Counted from the stretch's first letter, positions 16,425-25,928 are shown. The stretch is 64,000 nucleotides of DNA from RFSX01 sp964567435 (GCA_964567435.1 CAZMMQ010000008.1:26327-90326); one strand, 5' to 3'. The notes: generated by a model from the sequence alone, not told the origin. Numbers and translations are program-made.

Positions 16425-18272
16425 TTATTCTACAGTAACCGATTTTGCTAAGTTTCTTGGTTGGTCCACATGACATCCTCTCATTACTGCAATATGATAT
16501 GCCAAAAGCTGCAATGGAATGGTGGACAATAATGGCGAAAGTGGTTCTTCTGTCTCTGGAATCTCAATGGTATAGTCAGCAATTTCCTTTATCGCAACGT
16601 CACCTTCATTTACTATTGCAATAACTACACCTTTTCTCGCTTTGACCTCTTGTATATTGCTGAAAACCTTCTCATAAGATCTCTTATTAGTGGCCACAAC
16701 GATTACTGGCATATACATGTCTATTAGTGCAATAGGACCATGCTTCATCTCCGCTGCTGGATACCCTTCAGCGTGAATATAGCTTATTTCTTTTAATTTG
16801 AGAGCGCCTTCTAGCGCAACCGGGAAGTTATACCCTCTCCCTAAATAAAGGGCATTAGAGGCATTTCTAATTTCTCCGGCTATATATTTTATTTGCTCGT
16901 CCTTTGTGAGAATCTTAGCGATCTTGGAAGGTATAGATTCTAATTCTGCGAGCAGTTTTCTAAAGTAGTTCTCAGGTATCAGGCCTTTATAGTGTCCTAG
17001 ATATAATGCCATTAGTGTCAAAACAGTCACTTGACTTGTAAAGGCTTTGGTAGATGCTACGCCTATTTCTGGTCCAGCATGGATATATGATCCACAATGC
17101 GTCTCTCGAGCGATGCTTGATCCTATCACATTGACTAATCCATAACATAGGGCTCCCTTGGCTTTGGCTAATTTGACTGCTGCCAAGGTATCTGCTGTTT
17201 CTCCTGATTGAGAGAGTGCAATCACAAAATCCTTCTCATCAATAATTGGATTACGATACCTAAATTCGCTGGCATATTCTACTTCTGTAGGTATCCTAGC
17301 CAGATCTTCAAACAGATATTCGCCTATGAGCGCTGCATGCCATGAGGTCCCACAAGCTGTCATGACGATATGATCTGAATTGGCAATCCGATTGATATGC
17401 TGTGTCATACCTCCTAGTATCGCCCACCCTTCACTGGCATTTATCCTTCCTCTCATACTCTCCGCTACCGTGATTGGTTGTTGGAAAATTTCCTTCAACA
17501 TAAAGTGAGAATAACCGCCCTTATCAAACTCATCTATTTTCAACTCCAACTCCAGTACTTTGGGGTCTAATAATTCGTTTTCTAGATTTCTTATTTCATA
17601 CTCTCCATCTCGTTGTATAGTAATAACTTCCCCATCTTCTAAGTAGATAACTTTGTTCGTATATTTTATAATTGGAGAGGCATCAGAAGCTAGAAAATAT
17701 TCATCATCTCCAATTCCAAAAACCAATGGACTAGACAACTTGGCACCAACAATTTTATCAGGGTCTTTTTTGTCGATAACGACAATAGCGTAGGCGCCAA
17801 CAACTTGATTCAAGGCCACTCTCACTGCTTCTTCAAGAGATAATTTCTTTTGGCTCTTTACCTCTTCGATAAGGTGAATCAGGACTTCTGTGTCTGTCTC
17901 TGATTCAAACTTATGCCCTCGAGTTTCCAATGCCTTTTTTATCGCAGCATAATTTTCTATGATGCCATTATGTATGATCGCCAACTCACTATCTCCTGAT
18001 AGATGTGGATGAGCATTAATATCATTAGGTGGACCATGGGTCGCCCATCTTGTGTGGGCAATACCAATAGTTCCATCAGGATTTCCATCAGGATTATCCA
18101 TGATATAGCTTTCAAGACCAGAGACTTTACCCTTTCTCTTGTGCACCTCCATTTTCCCATTAATCAAGGCTATACCGGCGCTATCGTAACCTCTATACTC
18201 CAGTCGCTTAAGGCCTTCTATTAGAATTGGATATGCTTCCTTATTTCCTATGTATGCAACAATACCACACAT
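16425..18272 (-). CDS. glmS: Glutamine--fructose-6-phosphate aminotransferase (isomerizing)
   Basis: The enzyme makes glucosamine-6-phosphate, the entry to UDP-GlcNAc for peptidoglycan and LPS. The 615-residue protein has the N-terminal nucleophile Cys2 (MCGIVAYIG), the glutaminase motifs HTRWATHGPPN and HNGIIENY, and two SIS sugar-isomerase domains (TACGTSWHAALIGEY; LGRGYNFPVALEGALKLKE). The end is QPRNLAKSVTVE, as in the family. It lies 17 bp downstream of the DUF4270 gene. There is no room for a glmS ribozyme leader in that gap. Confidence 0.97.
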   Translation of the reverse strand: MCGIVAYIGNKEAYPILIEGLKRLEYRGYDSAGIALINGKMEVHKRKGKVSGLESYIMDNPDGNPDGTIGIAHTRWATHGPPNDINAHPHLSGDSELAIIHNGIIENYAAIKKALETRGHKFESETDTEVLIHLIEEVKSQKKLSLEEAVRVALNQVVGAYAIVVIDKKDPDKIVGAKLSSPLVFGIGDDEYFLASDASPIIKYTNKVIYLEDGEVITIQRDGEYEIRNLENELLDPKVLELELKIDEFDKGGYSHFMLKEIFQQPITVAESMRGRINASEGWAILGGMTQHINRIANSDHIVMTACGTSWHAALIGEYLFEDLARIPTEVEYASEFRYRNPIIDEKDFVIALSQSGETADTLAAVKLAKAKGALCYGLVNVIGSSIARETHCGSYIHAGPEIGVASTKAFTSQVTVLTLMALYLGHYKGLIPENYFRKLLAELESIPSKIAKILTKDEQIKYIAGEIRNASNALYLGRGYNFPVALEGALKLKEISYIHAEGYPAAEMKHGPIALIDMYMPVIVVATNKRSYEKVFSNIQEVKARKGVVIAIVNEGDVAIKEIADYTIEIPETEEPLSPLLSTIPLQLLAYHIAVMRGCHVDQPRNLAKSVTVE

Positions 18273-18289
18273 TATTCGAAGATGTTTTG

Positions 18290-19594
18290 TTAAGGGTTGG
18301 TTAGAATTAATTCTAAACTCAAAGGGAAGTTGGGATGATCTGTGCCTAAAATCACAGACCTGTTTGGCCTTTCAGCTTTTGACGCCGCTATCAAAAATAT
18401 GGTGTCATTGGCAAAAACGCCTTCTCTTACATTATTAAGATGGTTGGTAAGGTCTAACGTGTATGTTAGTGCGCTTTCTCCATTCTCAAATGTTTCAGTG
18501 AGTGGATCTTCTATGCTAAGCGGGACACCAACTATTATTAGTTCTTCGTCTTCTCTTGCAAAACCAAAAAAGGCTTCGATCGGATTAAGGCCTTCCTCTT
18601 CTTGAATACTAACTCTTAATATACCTGAGTTTAGAATAGAATTTTCAAGAGTTCTAACAGATGATACATCAATTGCAATGTTGGTCCCACTTTGTGATTG
18701 TGCATACAACAGTGAAGGATTATCCATGTTTAATATGCTGGCTATCTCACTATTTGTATAATCATTTGAGAAGGAACTGTGTCTGATTCTACCAATAGGT
18801 ATATCAAACTGGGACCTATTTCCATCTCTAGTGAGGTAAAAAGTAATGTTACTTTCTGCTATACTATTTACGTAGAGCAAATTCAATCCAAACATACTGC
18901 TAGATGAGGGTGTAGAACTGATAGCAAAACCGGGCACCTCCCTTTGATAGACTTCATTGTCCACCAGATCTCCTGCGCCCAACATTTCTATCCAAGGCAA
19001 GTTGGCATCTAACGGTATACGAAGATGTGGTCCGACCGATCGCAAAGAATCTGGGTTATCATCGGTACGTGCTTGTATCAGCAAACTGTCACGTGGATTC
19101 ACTATGAGAGATCGTGTTGCAATTACATCACCTGTTGGAAAAATAGAGTCTGACCTTATCGCTTGATCATCACTAAGGTCTACTATCTCAGAAATCATTC
19201 TAACTTCTATATCGTGTACAGCATTCTCATCTCCATAAAAACCGAGTGTATCAAAATCCATATTGAATACAACTGAGTCTAAATTTTCTAAAGAGAATAA
19301 TGGCGTTGCTCCAGAGAGTGCTGTCGTGAAATAGGTAATTGCTTCTGACTGTCCAAAGGTGTCGTCGTTTAATTCTCCCACCATGTAATTAGTGGCAGAG
19401 AAAGTACCGCCTTCAAAGTTTCTAAAAGTCACACTAGGTTCTCCTTCGACTATCTGAGCGACGATGGGTATGTCGTCTCTAAATTCTACATCCAACGTTG
19501 TATCCCCCGGAAAGTCTGATCCTATAGTAATAGAATCATTACAAGCAGATATACCTATCCAAATAGATAAGAATAGAAAAAACCGTTTTTTCAT
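18290..19594 (-). CDS. DUF4270 family lipoprotein
   Basis: The 434-residue protein has a lipoprotein signal peptide (MKKRFFLFLSIWIGISAC, lipobox ISAC, lipid-carrying Cys18) followed by NDSITIGSDFPGD. The lead sequence, length and position between the glycogen-synthase-like gene and glmS match DUF4270, a Bacteroidota family of unknown function. The rest is beta-rich, with motifs such as YMVGELNDDTFGQSEAITYF. It is likely exported and anchored in the outer or inner membrane. The gap to the upstream gene is 7 bp, so cotranscription is likely. Confidence 0.85.
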   Translation of the reverse strand: MKKRFFLFLSIWIGISACNDSITIGSDFPGDTTLDVEFRDDIPIVAQIVEGEPSVTFRNFEGGTFSATNYMVGELNDDTFGQSEAITYFTTALSGATPLFSLENLDSVVFNMDFDTLGFYGDENAVHDIEVRMISEIVDLSDDQAIRSDSIFPTGDVIATRSLIVNPRDSLLIQARTDDNPDSLRSVGPHLRIPLDANLPWIEMLGAGDLVDNEVYQREVPGFAISSTPSSSSMFGLNLLYVNSIAESNITFYLTRDGNRSQFDIPIGRIRHSSFSNDYTNSEIASILNMDNPSLLYAQSQSGTNIAIDVSSVRTLENSILNSGILRVSIQEEEGLNPIEAFFGFAREDEELIIVGVPLSIEDPLTETFENGESALTYTLDLTNHLNNVREGVFANDTIFLIAASKAERPNRSVILGTDHPNFPLSLELILTNP

Positions 19595-19601
19595 AAACTG
19601 A

Positions 19602-20417
19602 TTACGCTACTGGTTCAAGAAGTCCTTTATAGAATTCAATCATCTGATCATTAATCTCTTCTTCAGGGAAAGACTCCAATATCGGTTTCTCAGATCCCTC
19701 TATAACTGCCATCGAATCTTCTGACAATTCTACAGTACCTTTAACGATAGCATCTGCGTATTTCATGCCTCCAAGTAGAAGTTTTGGTTGCCCGTCTTTG
19801 TTGAACGCAGACAAGTCTTCTTTTTCTAGTTGGTTAATAGCCGCAATCTCAAAAAACTTCTCAGTAAACTGTTTTTCATATTCGTTTTCGTAGGCGGAAT
19901 ATATGATCTGTGATTGCTCGAAAATTGGTTCATTATCATAGACTGTCTTTAGATAAAATGGGACCAAGCTGGTCATCCATCCATGACAGTGAATGATGTC
20001 TGGTGGCCAACCAAATTTTTTGACCGTCTCTATAACACCCTTACAGAAGAAGACCATTCTTTCTTGATTGTCCTCAAAGGCTTTTTCGTCTGCGTCATCA
20101 AAGACAAACTTTCTTTTGAAGAACTCCTCATTGTCCAAGAAGTAAACCTGAAGTCTGGCACCAGGAAGAGACGCCACTTTTATAATCAATGGATAATCAT
20201 CGTCATCCACTATAATATTCATCCCAGATAATCGTACAACCTCATGAAGTCTGTGACGGCGTTCGTTGATACTGCCGAATTTGGGCATTAACACCCTAAC
20301 TTCCATGCCCTTTCCTTGTGTAAAAGGGGCAAGCTGTTTGACTATTCCAGAAATCTCCGATAACGTGGTGTATGGATTCATTTCCTGTGTAACAAACAAT
20401 ACTCTCTTCTTACTCAT
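19602..20417 (-). CDS. Glycogen/starch synthase N-terminal-domain protein (GT5-like, half length)
   Basis: The 271-residue protein matches only the first Rossmann half of GT5 glycogen synthases: VLFVTQEMNPYTTLSEISGIVKQLAP at the start, MPKFGSINERRHRLHEV, then PPDIIHCHGWMTSLVPFYLK. The C-terminal domain with the ADP-glucose-binding motif is missing, and the gene ends with its own stop, followed directly by the DUF4270 gene. Proteins of this size are common in Bacteroidota, where they are often annotated glycogen synthase. Whether the half enzyme is catalytic is not known. The KxGGL-type motif near the start is changed to SEISGIVKQ. It heads a four-gene operon leading to glmS. Confidence 0.8.
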   Translation of the reverse strand: MSKKRVLFVTQEMNPYTTLSEISGIVKQLAPFTQGKGMEVRVLMPKFGSINERRHRLHEVVRLSGMNIIVDDDDYPLIIKVASLPGARLQVYFLDNEEFFKRKFVFDDADEKAFEDNQERMVFFCKGVIETVKKFGWPPDIIHCHGWMTSLVPFYLKTVYDNEPIFEQSQIIYSAYENEYEKQFTEKFFEIAAINQLEKEDLSAFNKDGQPKLLLGGMKYADAIVKGTVELSEDSMAVIEGSEKPILESFPEEEINDQMIEFYKGLLEPVA

Positions 20418-21024
20418 TCTTGATATTTGAAAAAATTACATTGCATCCTTCGAGTGAGATTCCAAAAATTTTTATACTCTAAGGGCCGTATGAATAGTTC
20501 TGTTAAATGTGCTCAATTCAAAATTGGAGCGCAAAGATACTATTTTTATCACAAACACCTTCCTATAAAAGGCTCGTATTAGTATGATTATCAAGATGAT
20601 AGGAGCATTTAATAGTTAATTATATGTCAAAACACTTCACTTAACTACCTGAGCACCTACGCTGATTTCAACCAGATAGTCTAACGGTTCAATTCCAAAT
20701 CTCAGATAGTCTGATTTGATCAATTGGTTCTGAATCTATCAAAGGCCTTATTGTCGACAGGATTTGTAGTACAAGCACCAAAAACCACCACTCATCATTC
20801 GTGCACCTAGGATGTCTTATTAATAAAGGGCGGATTGGGTTGTGCCTGGGATAACTTTTCATGAATATGTGTTAGTATCTGTTGCATGGTGCTTATTATT
20901 AAGACTTGGCTTTGTTACGTCATATATACAGTTATAATTAGCAGTTCTCACACACGACCTTTCATAAATAGCTGATTATCAATAAAAAAATCGCATCATT
21001 TGTAAATTTTACGTGCCTAAAGTG
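20418..21024 (+). other. Gene-free region between glgA-like gene and rplM
   Basis: About 600 bp without a convincing gene between two divergent operons. I saw no open frame of useful length, tRNA or terminator. The nonamer AGATAGTCT occurs twice (near 20672 and 20704). A T-loop-like string GGTTCAATTCC near 20683 lacks a pairing stem, so it is not a tRNA. The region presumably holds the promoter of the minus-strand glgA-like operon, but no clear -7 box was found for it. Confidence 0.4.
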
Positions 21025-21055
21025 TTGTAAATACCACAAAAGCAATCTACATTTG
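21025..21055 (+). promoter_or_regulatory. Bacteroidota promoter of the rplM operon
   Basis: TTG at 21025-21027 and TACATTTG at 21048-21055 are 20 bases apart, a good match to the -33 TTG and -7 TAnnTTTG elements of Bacteroidota. Transcription would begin near 21062, giving a leader of about 52 bases before the GTG start of rplM. This is the best promoter match in the window. Confidence 0.75.
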
Positions 21056-21113
21056 CACCCGCTTTGGAAATTTATCGATCCAAAGTATCTTATAACTATT
21101 AAAAACTGATACC

Positions 21114-21557
21114 GTGAATACACGAAGTTATAGCACAAGATCTGTCAAAAAGTCCGAGGTAGACCGACAGTGGTTTGTCATAGACGGCGATGGAGAAATC
21201 GTCGGAAGGATGGCCACCCAGATTGCAACAATCCTAAGAGGTAAGCATAAGCCAACTTATACACCACACGTAGACACAGGTGATAATATAATTGTAGTCA
21301 ATGCTGATAAGGTCAGATTTACTGGCCTCAAAGAATCGCAGAAAGAATATCAGAGATACTCAGGATATCCTGGTGGTCAAAAAAGCCGAACTGCAGCTGA
21401 AATGAGAGCTAAAAAACCAGAAGCAATTATAGAAAAAGCGGTGAGAGGCATGCTTCCAAAGAATAAACTAGGGAGAGCAATGTTTAAAAAATTATATGTG
21501 TACACAGGACCTGATCACCCACATGCTGCACAAAAACCAGAAACACTTAACACCTAA
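21114..21557 (+). CDS. rplM: 50S ribosomal protein L13
   Basis: The 147-residue protein has the L13 features: RQWFVIDGDGEIVGRMATQIATILRGKHKPTYTPH near the start, the conserved YSGYPGG, and the C-terminal AVRGMLPKNKLGRAM and YTGPDHPHAAQKPE. It is a component of the large ribosomal subunit. The start codon is GTG, consistent with the family N-terminus. It leads the rplM-rpsI-rpsB-tsf operon; the next gene starts 3 bp after its stop. Confidence 0.97.
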   Translation: MNTRSYSTRSVKKSEVDRQWFVIDGDGEIVGRMATQIATILRGKHKPTYTPHVDTGDNIIVVNADKVRFTGLKESQKEYQRYSGYPGGQKSRTAAEMRAKKPEAIIEKAVRGMLPKNKLGRAMFKKLYVYTGPDHPHAAQKPETLNT

Positions 21558-21560
21558 TAT

Positions 21561-21947
21561 ATGGACGTTATTAATACAATAGGAAGAAGAAAAGCTTCCA
21601 TAGCAAGAATTTACCTAAAAGAAGGTGGTGGAAATATTACAGTCAATGGAAAAGACTATAAAGAGTACTTCCCTATTCCAAATATGCAATTCAACTTGGA
21701 AGACCCTCTCAATTTAGTAGAAGGCCTAAAGTCTTATGACATTAAAATAAATGTAAAAGGTGGTGGTTTTAAAGGGCAAGCAGAAGCGATAAGATTAGGT
21801 ATATCCAGAGCTCTTGTAAAAGTCAATGAAGAAAACAAGAGTCCACTGAAAGCAAAAAAGTATCTGACCAGAGATGCAAGAGTTGTAGAACGTAAGAAGT
21901 ACGGTAAGCCTAAGGCTAGAAAGAGCTTCCAGTTCTCTAAGAGGTAA
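21561..21947 (+). CDS. rpsI: 30S ribosomal protein S9
   Basis: The 128-residue protein begins MDVINTIGRRKASIARIYL and ends KARKSFQFSKR, with the typical S9 tail that reaches the P-site tRNA on the ribosome. The middle has GGFKGQAEAIRLGISRAL and DARVVERKKYGKPKAR. It directly follows rplM, as in nearly all bacteria. Confidence 0.97.
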   Translation: MDVINTIGRRKASIARIYLKEGGGNITVNGKDYKEYFPIPNMQFNLEDPLNLVEGLKSYDIKINVKGGGFKGQAEAIRLGISRALVKVNEENKSPLKAKKYLTRDARVVERKKYGKPKARKSFQFSKR

Positions 21948-21995
21948 ATTTCCTCCTTTCAGTATCACTATTTTTAATCATTCAGAAAAATTAAT

Positions 21996-22769
21996 ATGGC
22001 TAAACCAACATATAAAGATTTATTGGATTCGGGAGCTCACTTAGGGCACATGAAAAGAAAGTGGAATCCAAAGATGTCACCTTACATCTTTATGGAGAGA
22101 AAAGGTATTCACATCATCGACCTTAACAAGACCATAGAAGGTCTGGATAAAGCAGCTAATGCTATACAACAGGTCGCCAAGTCCGGTCGTAAAGTCATGT
22201 TTGTGGCTACAAAGAAGCAAGCTAAAGAATCTGTAGCTTCTATGGCAAGATCTGTCAATATGCCTTTCGTCACCGAAAGATGGCTTGGGGGTATGATGAC
22301 AAACTTCTCTACTATCAAGCGATCTGTCAAAAAGATGAACAATATAGACAAGTTACTTGCAGACGAGAACGTCACCAGCATCACCAAGAAGGAAAGACTA
22401 ACACTGACAAGAGAAAGGAATAAGTTAGAGAAAGTTCTTGGTGGTATCGCTAACATGAATAGACTACCTGCTGCAATTTTTGTTGTCGATATACATCATG
22501 AGCACATCGCTATCAAGGAGGCAAAAAAATTGGGTATCAAAATTTTCGGTATTGTAGATACAAACTCAGATCCAACCACAATAGATTTTCCTATTCCTGC
22601 TAATGATGATGCGTCTAAGTCTATCCAAACTATAACTAATTATATAGGTGAAGTTATAAAGGACGGGTTGGATGAGAGAAGAAAGATGAAGGAAACGCAG
22701 AAAGCTGAGAAAGCAGCTGCTACTCCAAAAGAACCTAAAGCAGAAAAAAAAGAAGAGGCAAAAAAATAA
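21996..22769 (+). CDS. rpsB: 30S ribosomal protein S2
   Basis: The 257-residue protein has S2 landmarks: LLDSGAHLGHMKRKWNPKM, KKQAKESVA, TERWLGGMMTNFSTI, and FGIVDTNSDPTTIDFPIPAND. The end (about residues 230-257) is a Lys/Glu/Ala-rich tail not needed for the fold. It joins the small subunit near the messenger exit. It follows rpsI by 48 bp and precedes tsf, the usual order. Confidence 0.97.
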   Translation: MAKPTYKDLLDSGAHLGHMKRKWNPKMSPYIFMERKGIHIIDLNKTIEGLDKAANAIQQVAKSGRKVMFVATKKQAKESVASMARSVNMPFVTERWLGGMMTNFSTIKRSVKKMNNIDKLLADENVTSITKKERLTLTRERNKLEKVLGGIANMNRLPAAIFVVDIHHEHIAIKEAKKLGIKIFGIVDTNSDPTTIDFPIPANDDASKSIQTITNYIGEVIKDGLDERRKMKETQKAEKAAATPKEPKAEKKEEAKK

Positions 22770-22824
22770 ATAGCCTCGATGAGTAATTAAACATCTATCA
22801 AAAAATAATTAAAAAATTTAAATC

Positions 22825-23667
22825 ATGGCTATTTCAGCAGCAGACGTAAAAAAATTAAGAGATCAGACGGGTGCAGGAATGATGGACTGCAAAAAAGCAC
22901 TAGTAGAAGCTGACGGAGACTTTGACAAAGCAATAGAAGAACTGAGAAAGAAAGGACAGAAACTATCTGAGAAGAGAGCAGACAGAGAGGCGAAGGAAGG
23001 TGCCGTCATTGCAAAGACTTCTCACAATAAAAATAGTGGTGTCGTTATAAGACTAAGTAGTGAAACTGACTTTGTATCTAAGGGTGACGGTTTTGTAGCA
23101 TTGGCTCATGAGTTTGCAGACATCGCGCTTAAAAATCTTCCTGACTCCAAAGAAGACTTACTCGCCCTTGATTGTGGTGGTATGACAATCGCTCAGAAAA
23201 TTGAGGAGCAAACTGGTGTTATCGGTGAAAAAATAGAATTGACTGATTACGCAAAGATTGAAACTAAAGCTGGCGAAGGTCAGGTACTTCCTTATATACA
23301 CATGGGCAATAGAGCAGGTGTCATCGTATCTGTTAACCTTGAAGGTCCACAGTATGAAGAGCCTGCAAAAAATGTTGCCATGCAGGTAGCCGCTATGCAT
23401 CCTATTGCGTTGGACAAAGATGGCGTCGATGCATCAGTTGTAGAAAAAGAAATCGAAATAGGTAAAGAGATAGCAAGGAAAGAAGGCAAGCCTGAAGCGA
23501 TGCTAGAAAAAATTGCTACAGGAAAACTAAATAAGTTTTTCAAAGAGAAAACACTACTTAATCAGATATACGTAAAAGCTTCCAGCAAAGAGAATGTAGG
23601 ACAATACCTTCAGAGTATTAATCCAGATCTCACTGTTACTGGATTTAAGCATATCAAATTAGGATAA
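22825..23667 (+). CDS. tsf: Elongation factor Ts
   Basis: The 280-residue protein has the N-terminal UBA-like domain (DVKKLRDQTGAGMMDCKKAL), the TDFVSKGDGFVALAHEFADIAL region that contacts EF-Tu, and the GNRAGVIVSVN and QVAAMHPIALDKDGV segments of the core. EF-Ts restores EF-Tu to the GTP form. The gene ends with a strong terminator. Confidence 0.97.
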   Translation: MAISAADVKKLRDQTGAGMMDCKKALVEADGDFDKAIEELRKKGQKLSEKRADREAKEGAVIAKTSHNKNSGVVIRLSSETDFVSKGDGFVALAHEFADIALKNLPDSKEDLLALDCGGMTIAQKIEEQTGVIGEKIELTDYAKIETKAGEGQVLPYIHMGNRAGVIVSVNLEGPQYEEPAKNVAMQVAAMHPIALDKDGVDASVVEKEIEIGKEIARKEGKPEAMLEKIATGKLNKFFKEKTLLNQIYVKASSKENVGQYLQSINPDLTVTGFKHIKLG

Positions 23668-23673
23668 AAATTT

Positions 23674-23711
23674 AAAAGCGATTCAATTATTTTTGAGTCG
23701 CTTTTTTTTAT
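23674..23711 (+). terminator. Rho-independent terminator after tsf
   Basis: A near-perfect stem (AAAAGCGATTCAA with TTGAGTCGCTTTT, one mismatch) is followed by eight T. It ends the translation operon and separates it from pyrH. Confidence 0.9.
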
Positions 23712-23750
23712 TCTCCCAATAATTAAATACAATATAATTCGCACCACAGT

Positions 23751-24473
23751 ATGGCAATTAAATACAAGAGAATATTGCTCAAGTTGTCTGGAGAATCGCT
23801 TATGGGTAATAAAAACTTTGGCATCTCTCCCGATAAACTGAATCATTATGCTAGAGAAATAAATAAGATAGTCGACCTTGGTGTAGAGACCGCTATTGTG
23901 ATTGGTGGTGGTAATATTTTCCGTGGATTACAAGCTGAAGAAAGTGGTATAGAACGCGTACAGGGTGACTATATGGGAATGTTAGCCACTGTCATGAATG
24001 GTATTGCTCTAGCCAGCGTGTTAGAGTCTCATAATATATATGCACGACTTGTATCAGCCTTAGAGATGAAAGAAGTGGCTGAACCATTTATTAGAAGAAG
24101 AGCGATAAGACATCTAGAAAAGGGAAGAGTCGTTATTTTTTCTGGTGGTACTGGAAGCCCTTATTTCACGACTGATTCTGCCGCTGCACTTCGTGCAAGT
24201 GAAATTAATGCTGATGTAATTCTAAAAGGAACTAGAGTAGATGGCATCTACAGTGATGATCCGGAAAAAAATCCAGACGCAACCAAGTTTGATACTATCA
24301 CTTTTACAGATGTAATCAATAAAAACCTGAAAGTGATGGACATGACTGCCTTTACCCTTTGTCGAGAAAATAATATACCTATCATTGTCTTTGACATCAA
24401 TGATGATGACAACCTAATGAAAGTTACAGAAGGTAAGCAAATAGGTACGCTTGTTGACGTGGCTTGTTTGTAA
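23751..24473 (+). CDS. pyrH: UMP kinase
   Basis: The 240-residue amino-acid-kinase-fold enzyme phosphorylates UMP to UDP. Motifs are YKRILLKLSGESLMG, VIGGGNIFRG, the uridine-binding GDYMGMLATVMNGIAL, and GTGSPYFTTDSAAALRASE near the ATP site. Length is normal for bacterial UMP kinase. It often follows tsf in bacteria; here a terminator lies between, so it may have its own promoter. It converges on the serine hydrolase gene, with stop codons one base apart. Confidence 0.96.
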   Translation: MAIKYKRILLKLSGESLMGNKNFGISPDKLNHYAREINKIVDLGVETAIVIGGGNIFRGLQAEESGIERVQGDYMGMLATVMNGIALASVLESHNIYARLVSALEMKEVAEPFIRRRAIRHLEKGRVVIFSGGTGSPYFTTDSAAALRASEINADVILKGTRVDGIYSDDPEKNPDATKFDTITFTDVINKNLKVMDMTAFTLCRENNIPIIVFDINDDDNLMKVTEGKQIGTLVDVACL

Positions 24474-24474
24474 C

Positions 24475-25617
24475 CTATTTCATTGCTTCCTTTAGTAGCC
24501 CCAGCATCCTGTTAGCTGAAGAGGGCTCACACCAGCGAAGTACTATAACCAAGTCCTCTTCTGGTTCCACAATAATATAGTTACCGCCGAATCCTGCTGC
24601 ATAATACCCTGTGTTACTTAAGTTTGACATTCTATCCTCTGCTCTATTGAGCCACCACATGAAACCATAATTAGGATTAGGTGAGGAAGCGGTGGTTGCC
24701 ATCTCTATCCATTCCTTGCTTATCAGTTGGTTGCCATCCCAATTACCTTCATTGAGAAACAAAAGTCCAAACTTAGCATGATCTATTGTACTGATAAATA
24801 ACCCGCCACCAGAATGACCTCCCCCACTAACTGACTGCATCTGCATTCCGTCTACATTGGTCCATGAATTATCATATCCAAACCATCGCCAGGTCGTCGA
24901 AGATCCTATGGGATCCATAATTTGTTCCTTGAGCACTACAGGAAGCGGTTTTCTCAAAACTTGTAATAGTGAATATGCTAGGACATTAACTCTGACATCA
25001 TTGTACTCCATCTCAGTTCCAGGTTCTGCATTGGCTTTTTTTCTCCATTCATAAGGATCTCCTTCTCTCGGTGGTCTGTCATGCCAATCATAGCCTCCCC
25101 ACAATTGCCCTGACCAAGCTGAAGATTGTTCTAATAGGTGTCTCCAACTAATCTTACTATTATGAGAACCGTCAAAAGTGTTGTCCCAAACGTATTCGGA
25201 TACCTTATCATCAACATCATTTATCATACCTCTATCTACAGCAAGTCCTGCTATGGTAGACAGATAGCTTTTCGTCACACTGAAAGTCATGTCTACCCTA
25301 TGGATGTCTCCCCACTCTGCAATTATATAACCGTTCTTGATTATCATGCCAGCTGGTCCACCACGCTTTTTAGTAGGTCCTAAAATTTCATGGTACGGTT
25401 CTCTCTGAAATCCTTTCAATATCGCTTGTCTTAAATCCTTAGGTCCTGAGTATTCATTATTCTTTATTGAATCTATAGCCTCTTGAAGTAAGCCTTCTGA
25501 AATACCATATTCAGATGGAGGTTGGCTCTGCCATCTGTGCTTTTCAGGAAAATATTGGGACTGTTGCTGACCAATCACACTCTGCGTAAGTAGCAAAAGA
25601 CATATTAATAATCTCAT
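24475..25617 (-). CDS. Secreted serine hydrolase of the beta-lactamase (class C-like) family
   Basis: The 380-residue protein has a signal peptide (MRLLICLLLLTQSVIGQQ). The beta-lactamase/transpeptidase fold shows SVTK (SxxK, near residue 116), YND (YxN-like, near 210), and HSGGG in the KTG position. These define serine hydrolases such as esterases, D-aminopeptidases and PBP4*-like proteins. True beta-lactamase activity is unlikely to be inferable from sequence alone. The substrate is unknown. It stands alone, converging with pyrH. Confidence 0.85.
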   Translation of the reverse strand: MRLLICLLLLTQSVIGQQQSQYFPEKHRWQSQPPSEYGISEGLLQEAIDSIKNNEYSGPKDLRQAILKGFQREPYHEILGPTKKRGGPAGMIIKNGYIIAEWGDIHRVDMTFSVTKSYLSTIAGLAVDRGMINDVDDKVSEYVWDNTFDGSHNSKISWRHLLEQSSAWSGQLWGGYDWHDRPPREGDPYEWRKKANAEPGTEMEYNDVRVNVLAYSLLQVLRKPLPVVLKEQIMDPIGSSTTWRWFGYDNSWTNVDGMQMQSVSGGGHSGGGLFISTIDHAKFGLLFLNEGNWDGNQLISKEWIEMATTASSPNPNYGFMWWLNRAEDRMSNLSNTGYYAAGFGGNYIIVEPEEDLVIVLRWCEPSSANRMLGLLKEAMK

Positions 25618-25928
25618 AGTCTAACTTTTTGATGGCATAAATCTGGAAATTTCCACTATATTATATTGTAGTTTGCTCATTTTCGGCGCATTACATGATT
25701 ATTATGGCATATCCTTAGGGGATACGCCAAATATCTTTAATTAATATAGTAACAAACGAATTAATTCAGAATTAACAGACAACCTGTCAATAGCTACCTT
25801 GATATCTTTTTGTGGAATATGAAATGTTGGCGAAGAATATTTCTCGACTTCTAGTTAATTGAGATTGCAGGAGACTAATTGCTCGAACTCTCCTAAAATC
25901 AATATAGAGCATTATCAAAAATTTTAAA
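25618..25928 (+). other. Gene-free region with a short inverted repeat
   Basis: About 310 bp between two divergent genes. Near 25706-25728 is an imperfect hairpin (GGCATATCC and GGGATACGCC arms around TTA) that lacks a T-run. I saw no clear coding frame and no convincing TAnnTTTG box. It should hold the promoters of the serine hydrolase and the small lipoprotein gene. Confidence 0.35.

Noticed and set aside
18273..18289. glmS ribozyme/riboswitch
   Set aside because: Only 17 bp separate glmS from the gene before it, too little for the ribozyme, which is mainly a Firmicutes feature.
20683..20693. T-loop-like GGTTCAATTCC
   Set aside because: No pairing T stem, no acceptor or anticodon arm nearby; not a tRNA.
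22109..22456. 115-codon open frame opposite rpsB
   Set aside because: Antisense shadow of a ribosomal protein gene, no homology or start context.
25706..25728. Inverted repeat in the gap before the small lipoprotein gene
   Set aside because: Short, imperfect and with no T-run, so it is not a terminator; no known operator matches it.
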